DNA from: Thermovenabulum sp049723235 | GTDB taxonomy: Bacteria; Bacillota; Thermosediminibacteria; Thermosediminibacterales; Thermosediminibacteraceae | Reading direction: 5' to 3' | Assembly (NCBI RefSeq): GCF_049723235.1 | Contig: NZ_JBNARB010000010.1 | Coordinates: forward strand, 1 to 64,000 | Length of the DNA: 64,000 nucleotides | Shown here: positions 33,636-42,328 of the stretch, one piece after another | How the letters are laid out: each line of letters starts with the position of its first letter | Position numbering within the stretch: position 1 is the stretch's first letter | Made by a program: the position numbers and the translations under genes | Notes under the pieces: generated by a model | What the model was told of the DNA's origin: nothing | Database searches by the model: none | Seen by the model: the letters and a program-made list of their open reading frames with translations, nothing else

Positions 33636-35024
33636 CTAATTGATTTTATGTATTGGAATACCCAGTAAATCAAAAGCACTTTCCATCGTCACTTCGCTTA
33701 GGGTCGGGTGAGCATGAACAGTATTTACCAATTCTTCCGCGGTACACTCTAATTTTATAGCAAGTACAGCCTCCGATATAAGTTCGGTTACGTTTGGGCC
33801 AATCATATGAATACCCAGTATCTCATTGTATTTTGGTTCAGAAATAATCTTTACAAAACCGGAATTTTCTCCCAAAGTCAAAGCACGTCCATTTGCAATG
33901 AAAGGAAATTTGCCTACTTTTATCTCTCCGTAAATTCTTTTAGCTTCATCTTCACTCATGCCTACACTTGCAATTTCCGGATGAGAATATACACAAAAGG
34001 GAATGGCTTTATAATCCATTTTTTCGTTTTCTCCAAGAATGTTTTTTGACGCAACAATCCCCTCATGGGAAGCCACATGAGCCAGCTGGTATTTTCCAAC
34101 AATATCTCCAATGGCATATACATTTTTTATGTTTGTTTGCATTCTTTCATTCACCAATATCCCTTTTTCGCTTTTCTCAATGTGGAGTTTAACTACCGAA
34201 CTAAAATCCGGCTTTCTCCCGACCGAAACAAGTATTTTTTCGACCGCATATTCCCTTATTTCTTTTTCCGACTCTACCATAACCTTTAGGCCACTACTAT
34301 TTTCCTCTATTTTTGTAACTTTCGAATTTACATATATGTTAATACCGGCTCTTTGCATATGTTTTTTTATTTCTTCAGAAATCTCCCTATCAAAATTAGG
34401 AATTAACCGGTCCTGCATTTCAATTACTGTAGTTTTCACTCCAAAGGAATTAAAGATAAAAGCCATTTCCAACCCTATTACTCCTCCGCCGATTATTGCA
34501 ATCGAAGAGGGTAATTCTCTTAAATTTAATATTTCTTCACTTGTCAAAACTCCTTGCGAATCGATGCCCGGAATGGGAGGTTTCAATGGCTTTGAGCCAC
34601 AGGCTAAAATTATACTATCCGCAGTTATTATTTGCTCCCTATCACTAAATAAAATTTTCACTTCCTTTTCGCTTTCAAGAACCGCTTCTCCCCTATAAAC
34701 ATTTACACCATTAGCTTTTAAAAGATTTTCTACTCCTTTTTGCAGTGTTTTTATTACCTTTTCTTTGTATTTCATTAACATTTCCCAGTTAAGGGAAGCA
34801 CTTTCAACTTCAATTCCAAAATTCCTGGCTTTTCGTATTGAAGAATAAAATTCAGCGCTATGACTGAGTACTTTGGTTGGAATACAACCTTTGTTTAAAC
34901 AGGTTCCTCCCAATTCTCCCTTTTCTATCAAAGCCACTTTTTTATTTTTTTTCCTTAAATAAATGGCGGCGACGTATCCACCCGGACCGCCGCCTATAAT
35001 AGCTACATCGTAATGCATTGCCAT
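33636..35024 (-). CDS. lpdA: dihydrolipoyl dehydrogenase (E3)
   Basis: Flavoprotein of 462 residues that reoxidises dihydrolipoamide of the E2 subunit with NAD+. FAD-binding GGGPGGYVAA is near the N-terminus, the redox-active disulfide GGTCLNKGCIPTK follows, an NAD-binding IIGGGVIGLEMA is central, and the catalytic His-Glu end VHAHPTLSE is at the C-terminus. It is the last gene of the acetoin-dehydrogenase-type operon. The start may be the ATG at 35024 or the one two codons later; both follow GGAGGAG. Confidence 0.95.
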   Translation of the reverse strand: MAMHYDVAIIGGGPGGYVAAIYLRKKNKKVALIEKGELGGTCLNKGCIPTKVLSHSAEFYSSIRKARNFGIEVESASLNWEMLMKYKEKVIKTLQKGVENLLKANGVNVYRGEAVLESEKEVKILFSDREQIITADSIILACGSKPLKPPIPGIDSQGVLTSEEILNLRELPSSIAIIGGGVIGLEMAFIFNSFGVKTTVIEMQDRLIPNFDREISEEIKKHMQRAGINIYVNSKVTKIEENSSGLKVMVESEKEIREYAVEKILVSVGRKPDFSSVVKLHIEKSEKGILVNERMQTNIKNVYAIGDIVGKYQLAHVASHEGIVASKNILGENEKMDYKAIPFCVYSHPEIASVGMSEDEAKRIYGEIKVGKFPFIANGRALTLGENSGFVKIISEPKYNEILGIHMIGPNVTELISEAVLAIKLECTAEELVNTVHAHPTLSEVTMESAFDLLGIPIHKIN

Positions 35025-35036
35025 TTCTCCTCCTCA

Positions 35037-36350
35037 TTATAAAAGCATTTCCATCGGATTCTCCAGCAATTCTTTTATCCTGTTTAAAAATTTCGCACCC
35101 AGGGCTCCATCAATTATTCTGTGGTCGCAGGAAAGGGTTAATTTCATAATAGGTTTTACCTTTAGCTCATCATTTTCATCAACTACGGCAGTTTTTACAA
35201 TTTTCCCTACAGCGAGAATTGCACTTTCCGGTAGATTAATTACAGCTTTAAATTCCTCAATCCCGAACATGCCCAGGTTTGAAATGGTAAATGTTCCTCC
35301 TTGATAATCATCGGGTAAAAGTTTTCCGCTCCTCGCTTTTAAAATAAGTTCCGAGCTTTCCTTTGAAATTTCACTTAAACCTTTTTTATCGGCATTTCTT
35401 ATTACAGGAACCACAAGGCCTTCTTCCAATGCAACAGCCAGTCCGATATTAATATCCTCCTTAATTATAATAAATTCATCTTCGATACTGCTGTTTAACA
35501 TCGGGTATTCCTTTAATGCCCTTCCAGCAGATTTTATAAGTATATCATTTAAGGAAAGTTTCACTCCCGTTAATTTTTCAATTTTAACCGAGAGTTCTTC
35601 TCTCAATTTTATGGCATTTGTCATATCAACGGATAATGTCAAATAAAAATGAGGTGCTTCTATTTTGCTCTTTTTCATCTTATCTGCAATTATTTTTCTC
35701 GGACCTGAAAGAGGGATTCTTTTTACATTTTCCATTAAAGAAAGGTCTTCTTTTATTTTTTTCAATACATCTTCTTTTGTAATCCTCTCGCCTTCCTGCT
35801 TTTTTATATCCGATAAATCTATACCCTTTTCTTCTGCAATTTTTTTCGCTACGGGAGTTGTTTTTATTTTTTCTAAATAGCTTATTACATCCCTTTCAAC
35901 GATTCTTCCTTCAGGTCCTGATGGTGTAACCTCTTTGAGGTCCACTCCATTTTCTCTTGCCACCCTCTTTGCCGCCGGAGATGCCTTTATTTTTTGAATT
36001 GCATTATCGGATTCCTTCGGTGCCTCCAGTATTTCATGCGTTTCTAAGGGAATTTCCTCTGTTTTACCGGATAATGCTTCGTTTCCCTCTTGTAAAGGAT
36101 TATATTCTTCTTTTTCTTTTACTATTACCGCAATGTTTTCCCCTACTGGAACTACCTGCCCCTCTGAATAAAAAACTTTTATAAGTATCCCGCTTTCAGG
36201 AGCTTCCTCTTCTAAATTGACTTTGTCGGTTTGTATTTCAAGTAGCGGTTCTCCTTTTTCTACTCTTTCTCCTTCTTTTTTTAACCAACGGACAATGGTA
36301 CCTTCGGTCATGGTTGTGCCGAGCTTGGGCATTTTAACTTCAAAGGCCAT
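35037..36350 (-). CDS. acoC: 2-oxoacid/acetoin dehydrogenase E2 (acyltransferase) with two subunit-binding domains
   Basis: E2 core of 437 residues. The lipoyl domain has lipoyl-Lys43 in QTDKVNLE. Two peripheral-subunit-binding domains then follow in tandem (about 121-160 and 163-200); most bacterial E2 proteins have one. The catalytic acyltransferase domain ends with the SCDHRIIDGALGAKF motif (His410, Asp414). It transfers the acetyl group to CoA. The ATG has an AGGAGG Shine-Dalgarno. Acetoin is preferred as substrate because of the operon's sigma-54 promoter; pyruvate is the alternative. Confidence 0.88.
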   Translation of the reverse strand: MAFEVKMPKLGTTMTEGTIVRWLKKEGERVEKGEPLLEIQTDKVNLEEEAPESGILIKVFYSEGQVVPVGENIAVIVKEKEEYNPLQEGNEALSGKTEEIPLETHEILEAPKESDNAIQKIKASPAAKRVARENGVDLKEVTPSGPEGRIVERDVISYLEKIKTTPVAKKIAEEKGIDLSDIKKQEGERITKEDVLKKIKEDLSLMENVKRIPLSGPRKIIADKMKKSKIEAPHFYLTLSVDMTNAIKLREELSVKIEKLTGVKLSLNDILIKSAGRALKEYPMLNSSIEDEFIIIKEDINIGLAVALEEGLVVPVIRNADKKGLSEISKESSELILKARSGKLLPDDYQGGTFTISNLGMFGIEEFKAVINLPESAILAVGKIVKTAVVDENDELKVKPIMKLTLSCDHRIIDGALGAKFLNRIKELLENPMEMLL

Positions 36351-36362
36351 TTTTTCTTCCTC

Positions 36363-37340
36363 CTACCTTAAAATTTGCTTTACTCCGTTTAATATATCTT
36401 CTACCTGAGGTACAGCATGTCTTTCTAAATTAGGGTTGTACGGTATGGGTATATCTTTTCCTGCAAGCCTTTTTACAGGAGCATCCAAATAATCGAAAGC
36501 TTCGCTTTCTATAATACCAGCTGCTACCTCAGCACCCCAACCGAAGCTTTTGGGATCATCTTCAACAATTAATACCCTTCCCGTCTTTTTTACGGATTTT
36601 ATAATGGTTTCCATGTCTAATGGCTTAATTGTAACGGGGTCTATGATTTCAACATCAATTCCTTCCTTTTCAAGTTCTTTAGCTGCCTCCAGAGCTTTTA
36701 TTACCATTATTGATCCCGCAATAATGGTAACATCCTTGCCTTTTCTTTTTATATCTGCTTTTCCTAATGGAAGCACATAATCTCCTTCAGGTACCTCGCC
36801 TTTTATTCTATAAAGTAATTTATGTTCAAAAAATACTACCGGGTTATCATCGCGAATTGCAGCTTTTATCAAACCTTTAACATCATAGGGTGTGGAAGGC
36901 ATTACCACCTTTAATCCCGGAAAATGGGCAAAAACAGCTGGAAAGCTCTGAGAATGCTGTGCAGCAGCTCCCGTACCCGAACCCATAGGTGTTCTTAATA
37001 CCATAGGTACCTTTGCCTTTCCTCCAAACATGTACCTAATCTTGGCACCCTGATTTACCAGCTGCTCCATCGCAAGGGTAGTAAAATCCGAAAACATAAT
37101 CTCCACTACCGGCCGCATACCGCATAGAGCAGCTCCCACACCTATTCCGGTAATTGCCGTTTCAGATATAGGAGTATCTATAACCCTTTTTTCACCAAAT
37201 TCCTGAATAAGTCCTTTTGTTACCCCAAAGGCTCCCCCGTATACTCCGATATCTTCTCCAATTAAAAATACCGAATCATCCCTTAGCATTTCTTCCCTTA
37301 AACCTTCTCTAAGTGCTTCGATATAAAGTTTTTCCGCCAT
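36363..37340 (-). CDS. acoB: TPP-dependent dehydrogenase E1 beta subunit
   Basis: Transketolase-like beta chain of 325 residues with the usual order: LREEMLRDDSVFLIGEDIG, ETAITGIGVGAALCGMRPVVEIMFSDF, TPMGSGTGAAAQHSQS, and a C-terminal VEIIDPVTIKPLD...VEDD segment. Together with the alpha subunit it forms the alpha2-beta2 enzyme that decarboxylates or cleaves the substrate on TPP. Its short length, like that of the alpha chain, fits AcoA/AcoB. The ATG has a GAGGTG Shine-Dalgarno. Confidence 0.88.
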   Translation of the reverse strand: MAEKLYIEALREGLREEMLRDDSVFLIGEDIGVYGGAFGVTKGLIQEFGEKRVIDTPISETAITGIGVGAALCGMRPVVEIMFSDFTTLAMEQLVNQGAKIRYMFGGKAKVPMVLRTPMGSGTGAAAQHSQSFPAVFAHFPGLKVVMPSTPYDVKGLIKAAIRDDNPVVFFEHKLLYRIKGEVPEGDYVLPLGKADIKRKGKDVTIIAGSIMVIKALEAAKELEKEGIDVEIIDPVTIKPLDMETIIKSVKKTGRVLIVEDDPKSFGWGAEVAAGIIESEAFDYLDAPVKRLAGKDIPIPYNPNLERHAVPQVEDILNGVKQILR

Positions 37341-37366
37341 CTTTTACACCTCTTTACCAAAAAGTT

Positions 37367-38326
37367 TTACGCATATACATCCAATTCTATATCGGTAACC
37401 GATGGTTCCGGGCTTTCCATTGCAAACTTTAATGCTTCTTCTATTTCTTTTTTAACTTGGTATTCTATATTTTCTATTTCTTCGGCTGAGGCTATGTTTT
37501 CGGAAATTAATTTTTCCCTGTATCTTTTTATAGGACACTTTAACTTCCAGGATTCTATTTCTTCTTTTGTTCTGTAAAGGTTTGCATCACTTTTAGAGTG
37601 TCCCATCCATCTATAGGTTTTTGCTTCAATTAGAGTAGGCCCTTCTCCCCTTCTTGCCCTTTCTACCGCTTCCTTTACAACTTCATAAACCGCTTCCACA
37701 TCATTGCCGTCAACTACTACGCCGGGTATACTATAAGCAGATGCCCTATCAGCAATATTTTCGACCGCTGTTGATTTCGCTACATGGAGAGACATACCGT
37801 AAACGTTATTTTCGCAAATATATACTACGGGAAGTTTCCACAAAGATGCCATATTTAAGGATTCATGAAATACTCCCTGGTTATTAGCGCCATCCCCAAA
37901 GAAACAAAGAGTAACTTTATTATCTCCCTTTAGCTTTGAAGCAAGTGCCGCACCCGTTGCAATTGGGATTCCTCCACCCACTATACCGTTAGCACCTAAA
38001 TTTCCCGACTCGATATCGGCAATATGCATTGAACCACCCCTGCCTTTACAATAACCCGTCTCTTTTCCTAACAATTCTGCAAACATAAGAGGAAGTTTTC
38101 CGCCTTTTGCAATACAATGCCCGTGACCTCTATGTGTACTTGTAATCATATCATCTTCTCTTAGAGCAGCTATAGCTCCCACCGCCGTTGCTTCTTCACC
38201 TATCGACAGATGACATGTACCCCAAATCATATTGGCCTTGAATAGCCTATCAACTTCTTGCTCAAATAACCTAACCTCATACATTTTTCTATACATCCAA
38301 AGGCGTTTTTCTTTTGTAAGCTCCAT
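37367..38326 (-). CDS. acoA: TPP-dependent dehydrogenase E1 alpha subunit
   Basis: Alpha chain of about 319 residues. It has the TPP and Mg motif GDGANNQGVFHESLNMASLWKLP with the following NNVYGMS, and the STHRGHGHCIAKGG and YRWMGHSKSD loops. With AcoB it should convert acetoin to acetaldehyde plus an acetyl group for E2. The ATG at 38326 follows GGGGTGAT by about 7 nt and matches family N-termini. The upstream ATG at 38347 lacks a Shine-Dalgarno. A -24/-12 promoter lies about 55 bp upstream. Confidence 0.87.
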   Translation of the reverse strand: MELTKEKRLWMYRKMYEVRLFEQEVDRLFKANMIWGTCHLSIGEEATAVGAIAALREDDMITSTHRGHGHCIAKGGKLPLMFAELLGKETGYCKGRGGSMHIADIESGNLGANGIVGGGIPIATGAALASKLKGDNKVTLCFFGDGANNQGVFHESLNMASLWKLPVVYICENNVYGMSLHVAKSTAVENIADRASAYSIPGVVVDGNDVEAVYEVVKEAVERARRGEGPTLIEAKTYRWMGHSKSDANLYRTKEEIESWKLKCPIKRYREKLISENIASAEEIENIEYQVKKEIEEALKFAMESPEPSVTDIELDVYA

Positions 38327-38380
38327 TTTATATATCACCCCAATCATTTTTTACAACTAATTTAACAACGTTAAGATATA

Positions 38381-38396
38381 TGCAATAAACATGCCA
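38381..38396 (-). promoter_or_regulatory. sigma-54 (-24/-12) promoter of the acetoin dehydrogenase operon
   Basis: The minus strand reads TGGCATGTTTATTGCA: GG and GC are exactly 10 nt apart and the flanks match the TGGCAC-N5-TTGCA consensus at all but one base. Acetoin dehydrogenase operons are classic sigma-54 targets activated by AcoR. No AcoR gene is in the window. Confidence 0.8.
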
Positions 38397-38489
38397 TTAA
38401 ATTAATCCTTTAATTTACTTTAAATATCGGATAACTTTTCAACAATTTATTCCACATTTTATGCCTTTTATAATTTTACATATTTAAAA

Positions 38490-38512
38490 ATAAAAGTGGC
38501 ATTAGCCACCTA
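38490..38512 (-). terminator. terminator at the end of the sugar/polyol operon
   Basis: Minus-strand hairpin GGTGGC TAAT GCCAC(T) followed by TTTTATTTTT, just after the C_GCAxxG_C_C gene stop. Confidence 0.65.
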
Positions 38513-38515
38513 TTT

Positions 38516-39040
38516 TTATATATTTTTAAGTAAAATACCCTCTCTTATTAAAACATCAGCAAGCCACATAGCTGCAAGCCCCACAACGTGTGTACATTTA
38601 TCTTTATGCGCTCCCGCTTCCTCAAATTTTTCTTTTTCATCAGGCTTGCTAAAATTATAGTACCTTCCAAAAACTTTTGTCTGAACTAACGGGCACGTTT
38701 CACCACCGAATTCCTCTTCAAAACGTTCCCTAATTTGTTTTATTAAACTTCTGTATTTAAATTTTGAACCACTAATACCGTATTCCTCAAAACTGCGACC
38801 AAAAAAATATGAAATAACCATAACGCACCCGCTAAAAGCTCCGCAGGTACCTTTAGCCTCATCGGCGATACCTCCTGAAAACCCGCTGGCGCATTTAAAA
38901 ACCAGATCATCAATTTCAAAAAAATCTCTTATTGCCGCAATTACCGCTTGAGCGCATCCTCTATATTTTCCTTCGTAAAAATAACCTCTTTTATAGATCT
39001 CATCTAAAATCTTTTGTTTATTAAACTCTAAACAATCCAT
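38516..39040 (-). CDS. C_GCAxxG_C_C family protein
   Basis: Protein of 174 residues with the redox-type pattern that names the family: YRGCAQAVIAAI, GFSGGIADEAKGTCGAFSGCVMV, and later CPLVQ and CTHVVG. It probably binds metal or a cluster through its Cys residues. Members are often near oxidoreductases and ABC transporters, but no reaction is established. The ATG has an AAAGGAG Shine-Dalgarno. It is the last gene of the long operon that begins with the SorC regulator. Confidence 0.88.
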   Translation of the reverse strand: MDCLEFNKQKILDEIYKRGYFYEGKYRGCAQAVIAAIRDFFEIDDLVFKCASGFSGGIADEAKGTCGAFSGCVMVISYFFGRSFEEYGISGSKFKYRSLIKQIRERFEEEFGGETCPLVQTKVFGRYYNFSKPDEKEKFEEAGAHKDKCTHVVGLAAMWLADVLIREGILLKNI

Positions 39041-39079
39041 TTTTGTGCTCCTTTTCTGATAACATTATTATTATCATAA

Positions 39080-40123
39080 TTATTCAGGTTTTTGACCTGC
39101 ATATAACACTATTTTTACTTCTTCACCATTTAAAGAACTTTCAAAAGCATTCTCCCATTCTTCTAAAGGTAAAATTTTTGTTACTAATTTTCTTGTATTG
39201 ACCTTTTTTTCTGATATTAATTTTAACGCTTTTGGCCATGAGGAAGGCTTTTGACTTCTGCTTCCTATTATCTCAAGCTCTCGGTGAACTATATAATCTG
39301 TATTGAATACCGCAAAAGGATCTTCCAATAGCCCCATTTGTACAAATTGACCTTTTTTGCGCAGTATTTCTAATCCTTGGCTAATTGCTTTTTGCGCTCC
39401 AGCGCATTCAAATACTACATCTGCACCGTAACCCTTTGATAGATCCATAACAAGAGATTCCAAATCCGTTTCCTGGGAATTAACTGCAAAATCAACCCCA
39501 AGTTTTTCTGCAAGCTCCAGCCTTCTTTTATCTTTTGAAATTCCAACAACAATTACTTTAGCACCTGCAGCTTTTGCCACCTGCGCGGTTAAAAGGCCAA
39601 TTGCTCCCGGTCCAAAAACTACTACTAAATCATTTTCTTTTACTCTCGACTTTTCCATTACAGCATGAACTCCGCATGCTAAAGGTTCGGTTAATGCAGC
39701 GGAAATATAATCTACATTTTCGGGAAGAATATGAATACTTTCCTGACGTGTAATTACGTATTCAGCAAAACCTCCATTTACCTGCGTTCCAATTCCTTTT
39801 CTATTAGAACACAAATTATACTCTTTATTTAAGCAATAATTGCAGGTTTCACAGGTAGCAAGGGTCGTTTCAGTCGTTACTCTATCCCCTACTTTTACCT
39901 TATCCACCCCTTCCCCTACTTCGGCCACAATCCCTGAAACTTCATGCCCTAATACTAATGGCAAATTGGTTTTATGTATACCTTTCCAAATTAACAGATC
40001 AGTTCCACATACCCCCGCAGCCATAACCTTTATCTTTACCTGCCCTTTCCCGGGAAAAGGTTCAGGTATATCCATAAGTTTAATACTTCCAGCGTTTTGT
40101 TCGCATTTTACTATTGCTTTCAT
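39080..40123 (-). CDS. zinc-dependent medium-chain alcohol/polyol dehydrogenase
   Basis: MDR-family enzyme of 347 residues. Catalytic zinc ligands are C39, H60 and E61 (GHEVSG). Structural zinc is held by C91, C94, C97 and C105. A Rossmann motif (VVFGPGAIGLLTAQVA) lies at about 167-182. The overall pattern is that of sorbitol or threonine dehydrogenases, oxidising a secondary alcohol of a polyol with NAD(P)+. The substrate cannot be read. It follows the aldolase and kinase genes, so it may act on the sugar alcohol or on the aldehyde product. Confidence 0.9.
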   Translation of the reverse strand: MKAIVKCEQNAGSIKLMDIPEPFPGKGQVKIKVMAAGVCGTDLLIWKGIHKTNLPLVLGHEVSGIVAEVGEGVDKVKVGDRVTTETTLATCETCNYCLNKEYNLCSNRKGIGTQVNGGFAEYVITRQESIHILPENVDYISAALTEPLACGVHAVMEKSRVKENDLVVVFGPGAIGLLTAQVAKAAGAKVIVVGISKDKRRLELAEKLGVDFAVNSQETDLESLVMDLSKGYGADVVFECAGAQKAISQGLEILRKKGQFVQMGLLEDPFAVFNTDYIVHRELEIIGSRSQKPSSWPKALKLISEKKVNTRKLVTKILPLEEWENAFESSLNGEEVKIVLYAGQKPE

Positions 40124-40145
40124 CCATTAAACCTCCAGCTAAAAA

Positions 40146-40796
40146 TTATTTCTGCCCGTATTTATATAAGAATAATTCTTTTGCTTTTATCACTTCCGAT
40201 TCCGGAAGCTCAATTGGTTTTCCAATGCATCTTGCTGCAAAGTAAACCTTTGCCGCATCTTCAAGCATTACCGCTGCCACAAGAGCATGTCTTACATCAG
40301 GTCCAACAGCCACTACGCCGTGATTTGCAAGTAAGCAAGCTCTCTTATCTCCTATTACTTCTAAAATAGCAGGACCCATCTCGTCCGTCCCAACAGGAGT
40401 ATACCTTGCTACAGGCACGCTACCACCAACCTCGTTGGCAAGAGTCGTTACAACGCAGGGTATCTCTTCATTTAACGCTGCAAAGCAGCTTGCAAAGGTC
40501 GAATGAGTATGAATAACACTGTTTATGTCACTTCTGTTTTTATATATATAAAGATGAAATTTAGTATCTACTGAAGGTTTCCATTTGCCTTCCACTATAT
40601 TCCCGTTAAGGTCTAATACTACAATATCTTCAGGAGTCAGCCCTTCGTATTCCATTCCACTTGGGGTAATCGCTACTAAGCCTGTCTCGGGATCCCTCCC
40701 GCTTACATTACCTCCAGTTAAAGTTACCAATCGGTATTTTATTAAATTTAGTGCGGCATCCAGCACCTGTTTTCTTAAATTTTCCAATAATAGCAT
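40146..40796 (-). CDS. class II (zinc) aldolase, fuculose/ribulose-phosphate type
   Basis: Class II aldolase/adducin family enzyme of 216 residues, the size of FucA. Phosphate- and metal-binding parts are visible: LTGGNVSGRDPETG, ITPSGM, VIHTHSTFASCFA with the zinc His pair, and LLANHGVVAVG with the third His. It probably cleaves a ketose-1-phosphate into dihydroxyacetone phosphate and an aldehyde, or acts as a 4-epimerase. It lies right after an FGGY kinase, a common kinase-aldolase pairing. The ATG has an AAGGAGG Shine-Dalgarno. Confidence 0.9.
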   Translation of the reverse strand: MLLLENLRKQVLDAALNLIKYRLVTLTGGNVSGRDPETGLVAITPSGMEYEGLTPEDIVVLDLNGNIVEGKWKPSVDTKFHLYIYKNRSDINSVIHTHSTFASCFAALNEEIPCVVTTLANEVGGSVPVARYTPVGTDEMGPAILEVIGDKRACLLANHGVVAVGPDVRHALVAAVMLEDAAKVYFAARCIGKPIELPESEVIKAKELFLYKYGQK

Positions 40797-40816
40797 ATAA
40801 TTTATCCTCCTTTTAA

Positions 40817-42301
40817 TTAACTAAATACCTGCCTTTGCCCCCAAAATTTTCTTAATTCAACCTGCAACATTTTATATAAATTATACACTTCTTGGTATTT
40901 TAGATGGTTTTTATAGTCCGGATAAAATACCTTAAAATCCTTGTTTTTATCTAAGTTTTTTTCAGTAATCCCTAAGGACTTCTTGACAAGCTTGACAACT
41001 CCTAATATACCGTTTTCTTCGTTGTAATTTTTTTTAACGGGTAGATTTATCATATCGGAAAACATTTGGCAAAGTATAATACTATTTGAACCTCCGCCTG
41101 CTGCAAATATTTCTTTTATTTCATAGGGCATATGACTGTAACAATCATAAAAAGCTGATGCAAGGCTTTCATAAGCTGCTCTAAATATATTAGCTTTGGT
41201 ATGTTTCGCACTCAGTCCTAATATTGCCCCGCAGGCTGATGGATCTTTAAAGGGAGCTCTTTCACCGTAAAGGTACGGATGAATCACAACACCTTCACTT
41301 CCTATAGGAATACTTGCAATGATTTTTTCAATTTCATCAAAATTTATATTTGATCCTACTAAATTTTTAATCCAATCTAAAAGTGTTGTGCCGCTTTGAG
41401 ATGCAATTATCCTCAAATATTTATCGGGCATAACGTAACATAAAGTACTTCCTATCTCGTTACAAAGATCCACATCTTCCTCTTCAATTAAAACCTCATT
41501 ACATAACGTGGTGCCTATTATTGTACAAGCTTGTCCCTTTTCTTCAACACCTATCCCAAAAGCCACAGCAGCAACATCAATGGCTCCTGCAATAACCGGA
41601 ACACCTACAGCAATACCCGTTTGTTCGCTTGCTATTTTATTAACAAACCCTATTATTTTTTGAGACAGGCCTGGCTTAGGAAAACATTTATAAAAATCTT
41701 CTATGCCTAAAATTTGAAAATATTCTTCGCAGTATTCTCTTTTCTTTATGTCAAAAGCGGCCGTAGAAGCATCCGTATAGTCAGTGGAAATCTCACCGGT
41801 TAAATTATAATTTATCCAATCCTTGCAGTGAATAATGTATTGGACTTTATCAATATTTTCCGATGAGTTTTCTAAAAACCACTTTAAGATAACGGTAGGA
41901 GCCCCTGCAAAAAGAGGAACGATATTGTTTTTAGAACAAATTTCTTTTACTTCCTCTCCCTGTTTTAAAACTATATCTTTTGCCCGGGTATCGTTCCACA
42001 GTACCGCATTGTATACGGGTTTTTTATCTTTTCCCAAAGGCCAAAAGCCATCCCCCTGTCCCGTTACCCCGATACCTATTATTTTATTTTTTACACCCTC
42101 ATTTCTTTCTAATAAAGCTTTTATTACTTTAACTACCACATTCCATGTTTCATCCATGTTCATTTCAACTTCTCCGTTTTTCCCTAATAATACATTACAA
42201 TTGGTAGACTCTACATCTATCATTCTTTCATAAATATCAAATAATCCTGCTTTTATCTTAGTCGTCCCAGCATCTATTCCTAATATATAATTTTTTGTCA
42301 T
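40817..42301 (-). CDS. FGGY family carbohydrate kinase
   Basis: Sugar kinase of about 494 residues with N- and C-terminal actin-like lobes. The phosphate-1 motif ILGIDAGTTKIKAGLFD is at the start, VTGQGDGFWPLGKDKKP and WNDTRA form the sugar-binding region, and GERAPFKDPSACGAILGLS and AAGGGSNS lie in the second lobe. The GQGDG form resembles L-xylulose or erythritol kinases more than glycerol kinase, but the substrate is open. The ATG at 42301 follows GGTGGAATT; an in-frame upstream ATG at 42313 overlaps that Shine-Dalgarno. Confidence 0.9.
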   Translation of the reverse strand: MTKNYILGIDAGTTKIKAGLFDIYERMIDVESTNCNVLLGKNGEVEMNMDETWNVVVKVIKALLERNEGVKNKIIGIGVTGQGDGFWPLGKDKKPVYNAVLWNDTRAKDIVLKQGEEVKEICSKNNIVPLFAGAPTVILKWFLENSSENIDKVQYIIHCKDWINYNLTGEISTDYTDASTAAFDIKKREYCEEYFQILGIEDFYKCFPKPGLSQKIIGFVNKIASEQTGIAVGVPVIAGAIDVAAVAFGIGVEEKGQACTIIGTTLCNEVLIEEEDVDLCNEIGSTLCYVMPDKYLRIIASQSGTTLLDWIKNLVGSNINFDEIEKIIASIPIGSEGVVIHPYLYGERAPFKDPSACGAILGLSAKHTKANIFRAAYESLASAFYDCYSHMPYEIKEIFAAGGGSNSIILCQMFSDMINLPVKKNYNEENGILGVVKLVKKSLGITEKNLDKNKDFKVFYPDYKNHLKYQEVYNLYKMLQVELRKFWGQRQVFS

Positions 42302-42328
42302 AATTCCACCCATTTATTTAAATAGATT

